Made by a program: the position numbers and the translations under genes
Notes under the pieces: generated by a model
The model's input: the letters and a program-made list of their open reading frames with translations, nothing else
Database searches by the model: none
Told to the model about the DNA's origin: nothing
Shown: piece by piece, positions 33,288 through 46,600 of the stretch
Layout: each line of letters begins with the position of its first letter
Numbering within the stretch: the first letter of the stretch is position 1
Assembly: GCA_035582835.1 (NCBI GenBank)
Contig: JAYKAV010001787.1
Coordinates: 124,001-188,000 of the forward strand
Reading direction: 5' to 3'
Length of the DNA stretch: 64,000 bases
Source: Phoebastria nigripes
Lineage: Eukaryota > Chordata > Aves > Procellariiformes > Diomedeidae

Positions 33288-36200
33288 TCTATGACTGCAG
33301 TATGGCACTCTGGTGGTTTCAAAGGCAAGATATTAAAAAAACAGGACAATTTAGAACCTCTCATTCTCTTCCCGGAAGATCACATTTGCCGTGTGGTTAC
33401 TTACTATACCTTAATAGACAAGTGTGAAATAAAATTGCCTTAATAACCTAGTCAGAGTGTAATCATTGCTTTGGTCTTTGTGTCAAGACGTTATTTAGCA
33501 GTGTGCTGCATGTACTCTAGGGCAGGTGTCAGACAAAGAAAAAGCACTTGCAAGAGTTATAAAAATTGGATGTGCTTGTACTCCTCTCCTACCTTCCTCT
33601 CCCCTCACTGCCCCTATACTGATCTTTGTCCTAGTCCGTGGAGATGCTCTTTCTCTGAGGAGCAGNGGATGCTTCAGTAGCCAGCATCCCTGCTGGCCTG
33701 AGCCCCGCGGTGCTGCTGACTGCCAGCTGTGTCACAAGTCGCTCCACACACTGCTGCTTTGATGGTGGTGGTGGCCTGTGAGGAGATAAAATGTGACCAG
33801 AAAACGAATTCTAACTAAAATCCAGATGTCCACTGCTTTTTTTTTTTTTTAATTATTTTTTTTTTTAATCGTCTCTCTATCTGCTGATGGTGCTTGCATT
33901 TTTTCCTTTTTTTCCCCCTGTTTTTGAGCATACCTTCAAATTGCACTTGCCATAATGAGCCAAATCTGCCCGGTCCTCTCTGAGCCACATGCATCAATAC
34001 TGAATGATGCATTGCAGGGATCACTAGGGTTTGGTATATCTTTCAATCTGGAAGACAGAAACTGTGTGCTCTCAGTCTTTCATTTTTCATTTCCTGCAGC
34101 CATGAGCAAGACCAGAAGGATATTGGGAAGCAAACTTTGGGGTCAACTTCCAACGTTTGTGCTATTAACAAATTAGGACACCTCCAAAAATTCTACAGCA
34201 GCTTTGAAAGGGAACAGACACAATTGTTAAGGTTGCTATAGAAATGTTTATTGAGATGGCAAAGATATGCTGCAGAGCCAGTTTTACCAAGAAATAAATA
34301 TTGATTGGGATGGAGCTTACATACTTAACTATTTCATTGCATGGATTTTATAGATGACATTTTAGAAAGGTTAATATATTAATCCTTTCCTGAGTTACGG
34401 AGAACCACAGACTATCATGTAATAGGGTCTCCTCATATATAGCGAATGAAAGTAATTTTGATAGACAACTTTAAAACTATTTAAAATGTTAGTACCTATG
34501 TAAAAATACACATTTTAAATCAATATATTGTGTCATATTCTTGTTAACCTTAAGGTGATGATAACAGGAATATTGAGATCTGATCTCTAGCAATTTTAAA
34601 AGGAAGAGTAGGAAAGCAAATTTTGTAACAACTTGCCTCTTTGCCTCATTCAAGCAACCCTTTCAAGTAGATGTTCTCAGACACACACAGTACACAGTGA
34701 TGAATACTTTCCAAAGGTACAGTATGTAAGTACAACTATAGTACAACAATCTCATAATTTAGCTATTGAAAGTACAAAAAGTGATCGCTTCACTTTTAAA
34801 AAAAGCATTACACCACTCCTCATATGCAGTTAGGACCCTATAAAGAATTATCAGCTGAGTGTTATTTTTAGAGTTTATCTACTGCGCATCACCCATTTTC
34901 TTATTGTGCTTTGCAGTTTTAGCAAGGTATGGAACAGCATATCCTGAAAAATGCTCTACAGATGCTCTTGTTCCCCACGGGCAGACTGCCTATTAAATAG
35001 TCTGTGTCTCTACCGACTGAAATACCACATAGCCAAGTCAAACTTAGAGATGGCCAGACTGATTCAGATTAAAATGAAATTCCATCTTAACTTTGCTCTG
35101 GAGCTTGGAAACCAAATGACATTTGTCAGTCTTTGGTGAGGACTCTAAAGCACTGTGCTCACCTTGACACTTGCAGAATTGTTTGATTTCAGCCCTGACT
35201 TAAAAATGAACTACCTTGCCAGAGGCCATTGGCATTGCGTTTCAGGTGAGGCTGGGATGAGGGAACGCCTGAGCCTGCTCTCCTGCAGGTTTTGCTCCAA
35301 GCTTTAGGCAACAGAAGAGAGGGCCAGTGGAGAGCCTGTTCCCCTCCTCTCCTTTCAAGAGCAGGAGCGACAGCAGCATGACATGGGGAGGGAGCACCAA
35401 CTGATCCACGATGCTCAAGTACCCCACTGCCAGCAGGGAAGGAAGCTCAGTCTCCAGGCCATGCTCCCAGCCCTGTTCTGACTATTTTGAAGCTGACTTG
35501 ATAAATTAAGATGAAGTATGAACCAGCCAAAATAGGGCCCAAAGGTGCAAGTTTCTAGGTGAGAGCATGCCTGGTGATAAAAGGCACACGCTCTGCTTTG
35601 CAAGGCAAGGGACCAGAGTGCCAAGAAGTTCCTGGAAGAGGCAATGAGGTTGAGCATACAGACACGAGCAGAGTTTGGAGGGTGGGACATGAATCAGCTA
35701 AATGAATCACTGTTATAGGAAAGAAACCAGTCTCACTGATGATAACACAAATAATCCCCTGCATTTAATAGAAAGTCTGAGAAAACTCAAGTTTTTCACA
35801 AAATCTCTGTGAATTCTACCTTTTACAAACTTNAAGTGCTTGTACAGATCTCACAGGCAGACGATTCGATACAGGACAGTAGTCTGCTTTACTGCTTGTT
35901 TTCTGAGCAATTGCTGAGGTTTTCCAGGACCAAATTGAAGATGGTTATCTCAAACGATCTCTTAATAACCCTTACACAGCAAATATGTTCTGAAAGTCAT
36001 CATTTCAGAAGTGTTTGCTGCAGATATTACTTTTGGAATAAGTATCAACAATCTATGCCTCCTGCAAAGTCAGTGCAGGATCTCCATCATAGTTCACTTC
36101 CATCAAAAAACAGAGCATTTCTTGACACATTCTGGTGTCTGCTACATAACTCATATTGACTACTTGCATTTTATATATTCTAATCTAAATATGACATGAA

Positions 36201-36626
36201 AAATAATTTATAGTCAAACATTTCATTTTTACCATCCCTTAGTGACATTCAGCTTTTCTAGTTCTAACTGCCCATATGTCCAGTGAGACCAATCATTCTC
36301 TACTGACACATCCATTTTTAGAAAGAAATGAGAAAATCTTTCATATGCCGTGCGATATAGCCACATTGAAAAAGTTTTATCTCCACGACGATCTTTCTGT
36401 CTCCAGCAGGCAAGTGCTCAAGGAAACGGATCCCATGTTAAATCGCTACCTTGGACTGAGCTGCGTCCAGAAGCAAATCAAAACTGAATCTTATTTTCAG
36501 AGGAGGCTTGGTGTACTGCACAGGAGCTGGCACTGGGAATCCGTGCAACCCCATGTCCCCAGCTGGGTGACCTCTCCAGGTTAGTGGTGCAGAAAAGCAC
36601 ACTGGCCACGATTTTCAAACTTGTAT

Positions 36627-36682
36627 CAGTGAAAGAAAGATTAGCAATGTAACAGTGAAAGAAAGATTAGCAATGTAACAGT
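36627..36682 (+). repeat. Perfect tandem duplication, 26 bp x 2.15
   Basis: The unit at 36627-36652 (begins cagtgaaagaaagattagc) is repeated without change at 36653-36678 and followed by four more matching bases. Confidence 0.9.
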
Positions 36683-37223
36683 TGACGTATATCTTTAGAA
36701 CTTCCTATTTTGCTTAACATAACCATTAAAGGCAAGGCCCTGTATGTTGAAGTAACTTAACCTGTACTTCCAGGTATTAAGTCAATGTAGATGCGATACG
36801 TGTTACCTGCTTCCTCAGCCAGAGCTCTTCCTTTCAACCTCTGGGACCATACTGGGAAAAAACCACCACAGATCCTTCTTCTTCTCTTTGCACATATGTG
36901 GAAAAGACTGGTTCCTGCTGAGAGCAAACTTCCTACAACACAAGTGTGACACAAACAAATCAAGTCCAACCAAGTAGAGACTTGGGGCACATGAATGGTA
37001 AGAGGGCTCAGTACAGAGGATCCACAGCCATCTGGTTTTCCAGCTCTGTCTTCTTATTACCCACCTGGGTAATATGTTACCTGAATTATGTTAAAAAATT
37101 ATGCCCTGTGAATTCCTCAGGGTATTTTAAGAGTCTGGTGGAGTGTGTGCGCATGAGTGAGGCAGAGGAAGAAATCCAGAGACAAATGTTTTAGTACTCT
37201 AAACTTTTTCTTTAGCTAAAAAG

Positions 37224-37246
37224 AAAAAAAAAAAAAAAAAAAAAAA
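37224..37246 (+). repeat. Poly(A) tract, 23 nt
   Basis: An uninterrupted A run. Confidence 0.9.
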
Positions 37247-37413
37247 GATTTTGGTCTTGTCAATCTTTAGATAAAAAGCATAAGGCCTTACCTAATAAAA
37301 ATGCATGATAATTTCAAGTCTTTGGGAGGTGTCTTGCCTTTCATAATTTCCAACGAGTGTATAATTGACTTCAAGGGATTGGTAATTCAATGCATGCCCA
37401 AAATTTGATAACA

Positions 37414-37426
37414 ACACACACACACA
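37414..37426 (+). repeat. (AC)n microsatellite, short
   Basis: About 6.5 AC units. Confidence 0.75.
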
Positions 37427-39615
37427 TGTGAACTTATCTATGACAAGAGAGAGAAATAGATACAGATGTATACTTCTAAAATAAAATCTGATGCTCACAA
37501 AACTCTTTGTTTGCCTGCCAGGACTGGCATTCAGCACAGCCCTGATGATGGCAGAACAGAGAGAAGGCCATGGCTGCCAGCTGAGTTGGGTTTTAGCAGT
37601 GTCATCGACTGCTCATTCGTGAGCAGCGCAGGAGCCTGAACTCAGTTCTGGCTCATCAAATGCTTAAGTTCACTTTTTGTTTAACCTGCAAGCCAAATTA
37701 TAGACTATTAGCCTAGAGGCGTTACTAGCAAGGAGAAAAACCAGGAATGCTACCATTATCCTTGAAGTTTTGAAAAAAATACACCACCTATAGAAACTTA
37801 TTTAGAAGAAGAAACTTTTTCTTCAGAAGAAACTTCTTCAGATGTAGTGAAAAAGAACATAAAAATTCTACCTTTTATACCTGAGAATGAATCTGGCTCT
37901 GTAAGACAAGTGATGTATCATAACAGCAGATGCAGCAGAAAACAAAACTAAGGGGAAAACATGATTGGACAAAACAAGATCTCAACTATATGTATTAGTT
38001 GCTGGTGGATGCCGAATCCTGCCCTATCACTGAGTGTTTAAGAATAAGTCCGTATACACACTCTGTAATTGAATGTCAAGAAAAATGAAAATATATTGGT
38101 TTATTGCTACTGTTCATTGATTTATCGAAGTGATTTATTGTCATTGGACATGAGGACCAACAAATCATTTTGCTGACACCATCAGCTGCCTTAACTAGGT
38201 TGTCAGTTCACGACATTAAAGGTAATGGATGGTGATTATTTTACTGTAATGGGTTTAATCAGTGCTTTGAATGACTTAGCAGACATGTCATAGTATAGCC
38301 AACTCATCATTCATCAAGGCGGCATTTTGTTTACCAACATCATCTATAATTCATTTGATTGTTGACAATCATCAGCAAATACCTCTCAGGCTAAGTTTTA
38401 TCAGAAATGAAAATCTGCACAGATACAGCATACCAAGTAACCCCACAGTTTACAACCAGAGCAGAAACATTGGAAGTTGCTTGCTCCTTCTCTCCGAGAA
38501 GAGGAACTGTCAGTCCAAAGAGGCACTGCCAGCCAAGGCTACGTTCCCATGGGCTGCTTTTCAGTCCAGCACTAGGTTTTACAGCTTTCTGAAATACGTA
38601 ATACTTGTTCTGTTGTATGTAAACGCTCCGAGCACCCCTGCATTCAGCGTTAAACAGAAATTTTGGCTTATTTTAGAAAAAAGAAGTGCAACCAACCTGC
38701 TTTGTATTCCCAATAGAGGAACAAGTGTAAGCATAACCTGCCTGATTTCCTGTCCCTGAATGGGGGTGAATCCTACACTTATTTGTATTATGATGAAATT
38801 AATTGTGGTGAACTCCAGATTCATAAAAGTGCCTGTTAACGTTATGGAAAAGGGTACAGTACTAGAAACACTGTGGTGGTATCATCTTAAGACAAGCCTT
38901 GAAATCATTACTTGTATTACGTCTTTTATGAGCAAGGGACAAGATGCAAATTGCTAAAAATGTTTCATATTAAGCTGACAGGTTAACAGCTTAATTACGC
39001 ACAAAGGTAGATTATTAATACAAATCGATGGAAAGTTTCTACAGCTCTAGTAGCTTTTGCATGAGCTTTTGGTGCAAATTTTTCTCTGACATTTGCGTCA
39101 CAGATCTCAACATTGATACTCTTCTACTGATCTACTGGTGCACGGACAGAGAGCTACTTTAAATGTAGCGAAAGAAGAGTATCAAACTTCTGCCTTTCAG
39201 ACCTGAGAAAGACGCTGGCTGAGTAAAACACAAGTGGTGGCTGTTCCGGATACCTTAACGTAAAAGGAAATAATTTCAAAGTTTTGCGAGAATTTTTTAT
39301 GTTTCAAAACCATATTTTATTATTGTATATAAATATGCAAGAGACATGCAGAAATGGAGTTTAAAGGAAAGACATTTGAAAAGAATATTCAATCAAAGTA
39401 AGAATAATCTTCCCTCCCTTACTCCATACTCAATGTTTGGCCTACAGATCTTAAAACTATGAGAAATGAATGCATTTTGCAAAGAGGTGGACCAAATTTG
39501 GAAGGTGCAAATAGAATACAGTAGCTTACAAGGAATAAAAGTTATCTTCAAGATCAACAGCAAACACAAACCAGTGTTCCAGTCCAAAGACTAGACTTGA
39601 AGTGGCTGATGTGGC

Positions 39616-39634
39616 AAAAAAAAAAAAAAAAAAA
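39616..39634 (+). repeat. Poly(A) tract, 19 nt
   Basis: An uninterrupted A run. Confidence 0.9.
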
Positions 39635-39849
39635 GTGTTTAAAACACTATAGAAAATATTAAATTACATCCTGCTTGTTCAGGAGAAAATAGACTAGATC
39701 TATAAGCACCCATACTCACTTTGTCATCAAATTCATGAAAAGATAAAGTGAAATAATGACAGCAACACATAGCATTAGGAATAAGGTATCATGCATATTA
39801 GTAATACCCTGGCAATATCCTGGACTGGGATATCTATGGATTAGAGATG

Positions 39850-39940
39850 GTCTACAGTAGGGAAATTACTTTTATTACAGTTAAAAGGAGATTAAATAAC
39901 CTATTAGAGATTTCTTCCAACCCTAATAGTCTTTCACATG
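39850..39940 (+). mobile_element. CR1 LINE, short 3' end fragment
   Basis: The stretch aaaaggagattaaataacc then tagagatttcttccaaccct then aatagtctttcac matches the CR1 3' UTR pattern (gga.tagatgacct..gaggtc.ttccaaccc..att.t). It is heavily 5' truncated and diverged. Confidence 0.6.
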
Positions 39941-40078
39941 TAAAAGTGAAACTGAAGTGAATAGGAAGAACTGATAAAGACTGACACATAGCCTAACAAA
40001 TATCATTACTATAAAGTGGAAAAATATCAATGCCAATGCAAAATCAACACTACAGAAACCATACTTACTTAGTAAGGA

Positions 40079-40117
40079 CTGTTTAACCATTCTGTTTAAC
40101 CATTCTGTTTAACCATT
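40079..40117 (+). repeat. Perfect tandem triplication, 13 bp x 3
   Basis: The unit ctgtttaaccatt occurs three times in a row without change. Confidence 0.92.
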
Positions 40118-40804
40118 TTAAAAGCAATTGATATGAGTGTCAGACAGAAAGTTCAAGTTAAACTCCTAAAAAGCTCTGGAAAACTCCAAACCCACAGTCA
40201 TTAAATATTGAGTATTTTCACAGAAAAAGATCTTGAAATCTGAAATGCTACATTTATTAGCGTCATGGCAGTTATGTATGATTTCATTAGCAGAAAGTCC
40301 TAATTCAGTCAGACCTTATGTTCTTAGAAGCTTTACAAAATTGTCTCCTAAATACCCTGTTCAGCATTGCAAGATTCTGAAACTAGATGTCTTCATGGAA
40401 ATTTTTTTTTCCCAAAGTTTAGTTTGCATGAATAACACCCTATACATTTCTTCATGAACTTAGCAATGCCTGTGTTTACTGAATCTGAGGCATATTTAGC
40501 TACACAGATATAGTCCTTGTATTTAGTATACGAAACTGAAGTTTAAACCTGAAGTTTAAATGCTGTGAGGTAAAAACCTGGCTCACGCAGTCCAGGCTTG
40601 GGCTGACTTGGCAGGCAGCAGGGTACCTCATCAGAAAGATGTTACAACATTCACCAGAATATCCTATCTAAAAAGCAGTTGCTAGCTCTTATAGTAGGTG
40701 AAGCAAACCTTAAATACATGCACAGAGAGCATCCCATTTAGAGGAGCTCAATATCTGGTCTATCCTTAAATATTTTCTTGATGAAACCTGGTTTGGGTTG
40801 GAGG

Positions 40805-40828
40805 TTGTTTTGTTTTGTTTTGTTTTTC
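40805..40828 (+). repeat. (TTTTG)n short tandem repeat
   Basis: About four pentanucleotide units. Confidence 0.75.
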
Positions 40829-42169
40829 ATGAATTGGCTGTAGGTCCAAACTCAAGTCCGCTTCCTGCCAACAAAACCTTCTGTTATAGAATCATTACCT
40901 TTCCTCCCTTCAGCCTCCTGTCATTACCCTTGCATGCTCTGATCAAGATATTCGTAAAGGCTCACCTTCTCAGAATTGAAGAACAAGCCGTCTGTACAGT
41001 CAGACAGTGTGTACCTACAGCTTTCCCTCTCATTATTTCCAAGATGGTGAACCAGTGTGCAGAGTCTCCTTTTAAAGAGGCATTTTTTTTGCAAGATGTT
41101 TTACTGATGTCAGTAGCAGCACTGGGCATATTAATAGCAAAACAAATGAGGCACATTAATAACAAGTGCCTTCACACCATTGCTTTCATGGCATACTGAT
41201 TTCAGAATATACATGGATATTTGGTAGAAACCACGTACACACGAAGTGAACTACGAATGCTATGTTTGGGTTTGAAATTAATGTCCATCTAAGGCGACAT
41301 ACCTCAGACACCTGAGGTGGCAAAAAGCTCTGTTGTAGGCAATGCTGCTGCTCCCGCTGCAGGCAGGGGAGGAGGCAGCAAAGCTACCGAGCTTCGATCT
41401 ACCCATCCCCAGTAGCGCTAGCACAGAAGATACAGCAGCACTGATGGCAGCCAGCAACGCATTAGCAGCATACTGAAGCCCACGCTGCTGTGTCTTCATT
41501 TATCCTCATGTTTCATCAAGTCTCCAGAGAGCGGTGGGGGAGGTGAAATCCCTCAGCACGGGATTGATTCGAGTGCCTTGTGGAGATAATTCACACNTCA
41601 ATGTTGTTAACCATTTCATTTTTTCTTGTGAAGGGAGGGAAGGAGGATAACAAATCATATTGGAAGCTATATTCAAGCTTCCAGCAAATTCAGCAAATCA
41701 AGAACTGGAAGCTACATTCAGCTGAAGAAAATGGGAAAGGGCATGTTAGGAAGTGAAATCTGAAAATCATAATATGGACAGGCAAAAGAGATTTTAAGGA
41801 TCAAATTGCAAAGAGCAAAGATTCTACCACCCCCACCCCCAAAGAATATATCAATAGTAGTGTGCCTGCGGAAGAGTTTCTAGAAGCAACAATTGGTCAA
41901 AAGGATTGTGCTTTATTAGAGAACTGAAATAAATTATTTCAGTGTTTGTTAGGAAATAATTAAGAGAGGTGGCACATAATTTCTTTACAGGAGAAAAGTC
42001 AGAGCGACTGCCTCAAACTGAAGTGTAAACAAGGAAGGTTTACTTACCCAGAAAAGAGTAAGTAGTAATGTTCCAGTAAGAGTCCTAAAAGAAATCACAC
42101 ATGAAAGTACTCCTCACTTAAACAGGCTTCAGTAGAGACACATAGATTTTTGAGTTTTTCTTTAAGGGA

Positions 42170-43630
42170 CTAATGGAAAACTGGGGAAAGTTCAGACCAG
42201 CAAATCTGACTTTTTATACGAAGTGAATTGATAAAAACTGTAATAAAGAAAGAAGTAGCAGACAGACAAATAAATATAACATAAAAAAGCCAAGACACAA
42301 AGTCACATCTCATGAGGGTATTCAGGCTTTCTGAAACAGATGATAAATGGGGATGAGGCGGTTTCAATTGATCTTCCATACTTGGATTTCCAATAAGGTT
42401 TTGACAAGGCTTCTCACCAAAGGCTCTTAAAAAAATTAAACTGTATGGAACTACAAGGAAGGTCCTTTACAGGATAAATGATTTATTAAAAGGTAGAATG
42501 TAAAGCATAAGAAAAAATAGTCATTATTCATAACACAGAAAGTTAAACTGTAGGCCCATATGAATCCTCTTCAANGTATTTAAAGCTCAGGCAAGGAATG
42601 AATAGTGAGGTGACAAAGTTTCTTCATGATTCAAAATTATTCAGGGTACTAAAAATGAAAACTGACCGTGACAAGTAGCAGAATGATCTCACAATACTGA
42701 CTGACAAGACAATCAATCAATGTCAGATGAAATTTAAAGCATAGGGAAAAAAAGGTCTAAATATATATATATTTATTAATGTACTCTAAATTGTCTCTCA
42801 ATATTCAGGAAAGATCTTGGAGTCATTATGGATAGTTCCTGGAAAATGTCAGTTCACGGCTCAGGGGCAGTGAGCAAGGAAAACAGAATGGTAAGAATCA
42901 TTAAAGGATGAAAAACAACAGCAAAAACATCATTATGCCAGTTTATAAACCCATGGTGTTCCCACAGCTTGAATACTGCATGCCTTTCTAGGCACCCCAC
43001 CTCTAAAAGGATAGAGCAGCAGAAGAAAACAGATAAGGACAACCAAATAATCCAAGAAACAATACAGCATCCAAACAAAGAAAGCTCATACAGACTAAGG
43101 CTTTCTAAACTTGGAAAACAACAACCAAGGAAAGATAAGATGGAATCGTGCAAAAATAAGGAATGTCATTGCGAAGGAGTTTAGAAAACAAGTTATTCAT
43201 TATGCCCCAGTTTGATTTGATGCATCTTAATTTCTGTATTATCAGGCAGCAGTTTTAAAACTAGGAAAGGACAACAGGTTTATCTTTTTGACCACAATCT
43301 ATAACTAAAATGTCAAAACTCATTGCCAAGGACACTGTTGGAGCCAGCTGTATAAACAGGTCTAGAAAAAAAAAAATCACAAAAACAATAGATAAATTAA
43401 TGGAAGGAATGACCTATAACAGCCAAAAAGATGTGACTACAACAGCAGGTTTGATCTGTAAGTCAATAGCCACAGACCGCCAGAAGTTGGGGAAGTGCTG
43501 GGAGAAGCGTAAGTGCGTACTTGCTCCAGTCTTACGTTCTTTCCACAAATATCTGTTCCTGGCCAGAATCAGAAACAAGACACATGGACAACTGGTCACC
43601 CCCAGTAGGAGACATTCTTGTGTTCCTTGT
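42170..43630 (+). mobile_element. Ancient L3/CR1-like LINE, long 3' portion
   Basis: Plus-strand, multi-frame traces of ORF2 appear in collinear order: FRPANLTF (family YRPVNLT) near 42195; YLDFQ-GFDKASHQRLL-like sequence near 42380; GKDLGVIMDSSWKMSVHGSG near 42810; KPMVFPQLEYCM near 42950; RIEQQKKTDKDNQIIQ near 43015. Next come the 3' UTR block aaaactcattgccaaggaca (43316 on) and the terminal block tggccagaatcagaaacaag to cattcttgtgttcct, which parallels the amniote L3/CR1 ending (ctggccact...gagacaggatactgg...cattcttatgttcc). Frames are broken throughout. The FADD motif is not readable (segment near 42640, 'ttcatgattcaaaattattc', is the degraded counterpart). The 5' limit may extend to about 41980. 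The 43310-43651 open frame derives from this repeat and is not a gene. Confidence 0.8.
42760..42772. repeat. (AT)n short microsatellite inside the old LINE
   Basis: About six AT units that interrupt the LINE-derived sequence. Confidence 0.7.
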
Positions 43631-46600
43631 CTGCAAAGTGGTTGTCAATAAGAAACACCAAGAGAACAAACATGAACTTAATAAAAGAGTAATCAGGTCC
43701 TAGTTTTTTGGCTCTTTATTTTCTTTTTACTAACTTCGCTTGGTTTTGTCTCCTGTCTATTTAGACATTTATATCTCACTCATTTTGTACTCTGGATCTA
43801 TAAAATATAACATTGTTCTTCTTTGCCACTTTCATCCATGTTGTGATGGCTTCCCTGTTTATTTAGGCCTCATACTTCTGAGAAGTTACACCTTCTTATG
43901 CTAAGTCTGAATTTGGCTGGGTATGCTCTGGGCGGCTGGATACAGTCTTGAGGAAAAAGGTCCCGTAGTAACTAAGAGTTTTTAATGGGCCATCTCTCAG
44001 GATTACAAAAATCTACTCAAAATTGCTCAGAGTTCGCTGAGGACTTGGAATCTGAAATTTCTCACATTCCCATCCTATCATGGCATTGTAAACCCCCTGC
44101 TTCCTCTGTAATAAGCCTAAACCACTTTGCTCTCACTTAGATCTTCCCTTTCCCAATTATCAAAGACTAAACTATAAGCTGCCCAGACTATTTAAAATAT
44201 GATTGCACAATGCGAGAAGTACAGGGATTGAAACCNTGACTGGAACCTCTAAAAGTAACTAAAATAATAATTCAGGTTTGACAAAAAGAAGATGTNGAAG
44301 TGGTACTCACCTACAAGATTCTCTGCATGTTGCTATGTTTTCCTGAAGCTACCCATAAAATATATATATAAAGTATGAAAAGAAACAGAATAAATATTCT
44401 TTTGCATCCTTTGGTGTCTTCCACATGCAACAAGGATCTTAACCCTGGTGAGGAGATATGCCTGAAAATTAAATCATAAGTTTGACTCTGTTCCTCTGTA
44501 TCAATATATATCATCTTGCACTCTTTACTTGACTACATTAATGTGAAGAAACCACGTAGATCCAGCAGGACCCCAAAAACATCCATTACAGTGGAACACA
44601 TCCTAACGTACACGGAGGGGCAGAGATTCTTTAGTTATCCCAGTCCCTTTGGAAACTGCACTGCACTTTAAAATACTGTTTTAGTGCCTAGTTGGAGAGA
44701 GGAGAATGACGGTATTTTTACCTCCTCAGAGAACTTCATCCATTCAAGTTCAGTGAAGGCTCAAACAGAATGAGGACAAACTGAGCTGAAAAAGCAAAGG
44801 ATACCTGTAAAACAGCTGAAGGAAGCTCCAGCGCCATCCTTCATGGAAATTGCTCTTTTTCCTCATTTACCTGAATTTGGTGACAGTGACTGCACCGAGT
44901 TTGTAAGCAGCTCTGCCTGGCTTAATAAGAATACACTGGCAAAAAGAAACACATTCTTCCTCTGGTTTTTATTGCCTGCAAAATGTCATGAGAGTTTCAA
45001 ATTCAAGCAATCAATGTGAAGGAGAATAGACATTAAAAGCAAGGATTATTGCCTCAGAAATAGCTCTACTTTCCCTACCGTTCAATAATGAGGCAAGAAC
45101 TTTATGGAAGATACCACAGTGATCAGCATGGTATAAAGGAGAAAGAAACACATCCATGATTTGATACTAGAAAAGAAATGATTAGATTTTACACAGTGTG
45201 CAAGAGAGAGCTAGAAAGAGGGGCCTCTCTCCTTTGCAAATAGCGCTCTTAAGACTACATATGCAAAGAACGTAGGATCTGTCTTTTAAAATCTGATCTT
45301 AACGCTTCTATTCTGCACTGAGAAAATTAAATGCAACTACCAGAGAAAAGTGCAAAAAGTCAAATGTATTCCTGCAAAAATGCAGTGTGCAAATTGCATG
45401 CAAATGAGTTGTCATTTTCTAAGAGCACATCTCCTCCCATTGGAAGAGGAAAACTTAACTATAAAGCATGCTGTTCACATGCTGTTTATAAGCTATTAAG
45501 GTAAACTGAAAAACATGCTCTGCAAATTCTATTTTCACCTGTATCTAGCTGATGAAATACAGCTGAAGACCTACTTTTAAAACACACACAAAGTTAATTT
45601 ATTCTTCAGTATGAAGCAGAGAGAAATTCTGGGTTGTCTTTGATCATGAAGACATATCTTCTTGTGAAATATATGCCAGATGCTTAGATTCAGAGGGACT
45701 GGGTTTTTTGGTCAAACTCTGTCACTAAAATACGTTTTCTTTATATCCAACATTTTAAAATGTCTGTTATCAAATTCCCTTGGAAATTATTTCAAATGTA
45801 TTGGTGCTAGTTCAGATATTTTCTTTTTACTTTTACATTATTACGCATATGTCAAAATTATATCGAACTCAGCTAGACTACTAATATGAATTTCTCATCT
45901 TATCTACTTTAGAAATGCTTAAATAGCAGGTNTGTAAAATCTCAAACTTACAGCACAAGCAGAGACTCCTTAACATAAAAAAACCCAGCCTCCAATCCCC
46001 CAAACCAAAATCACAGCTAATCTTCAATGATATCTGAAGCTCCAGCGCCCTTAACAATATTAAAACAAAACTGGAAAGAAAATGGGTACTTTCTGCCTGT
46101 TCAGGTAATGCATGGTGTCCATCCTCAGAGTGATATGCCATGAAATGATGCAAGAAACTTCCATATTTCAGGACTTCAATTTTTCTCAAAACTAACATTT
46201 TTTGGGGAATGAACTTCATGGGAAGTTTTAAAGATTTGCTTCTTTTTGAAACAGAATGAAAATAGTTATTGACATATCAACATTCACCAGGAGGAGAAAN
46301 ACACACTGAAAACAGCTCTGCCTAGCAATGCAAGCCCCTTCAGAGGCTCCTCATGGTCTAACCCAATTTTAGAAGAGATTCAGTGTTTGAACTCATTTAG
46401 ATCCTGCAACAGCGAGGGGCGCGAGGCTTTAATGGCTTGAAAAATCTGGGATGTGTAGCGTACGGGCCAGCATTCTCCATCTGCGCAACCAGAGTGACAG
46501 GAGGGGAATATTCTGAAAAGCAATACATCTGTGTGAGTAAACTCAAGCAGTATGTTAAAAAGTCACCTCACAGCTAACCTCACAGGATATTAATTAGAGT

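Larger units (their letters stand above)
32241..41979. other. Intergenic DNA, no gene recognised
   Basis: Unique AT-rich DNA with long homopolymers (33.1, 33.2, 37.2, 39.6 kb), tandem duplications at 36627-36682 and 40079-40117, a short CR1 3' tail at about 39.9 kb, and two conserved-looking stretches (about 38.10-38.40 and 38.98-39.13 kb). Open frames at 38355-38759 (134 codons) and 40798-41199 (133 codons) resemble nothing I know. Confidence 0.55.

Noticed and set aside
33117..33308. Lysine-rich frame near the long T tract
   Set aside because: Homopolymer artefact.
38355..38759. 134-codon plus-strand frame
   Set aside because: No domain, no splice or promoter context, and composition as expected for random sequence; part overlaps a candidate conserved non-coding block.
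40798..41199. 133-codon plus-strand frame with hydrophobic parts
   Set aside because: It begins in a TTTTG repeat and shows no recognisable family or exon signals.
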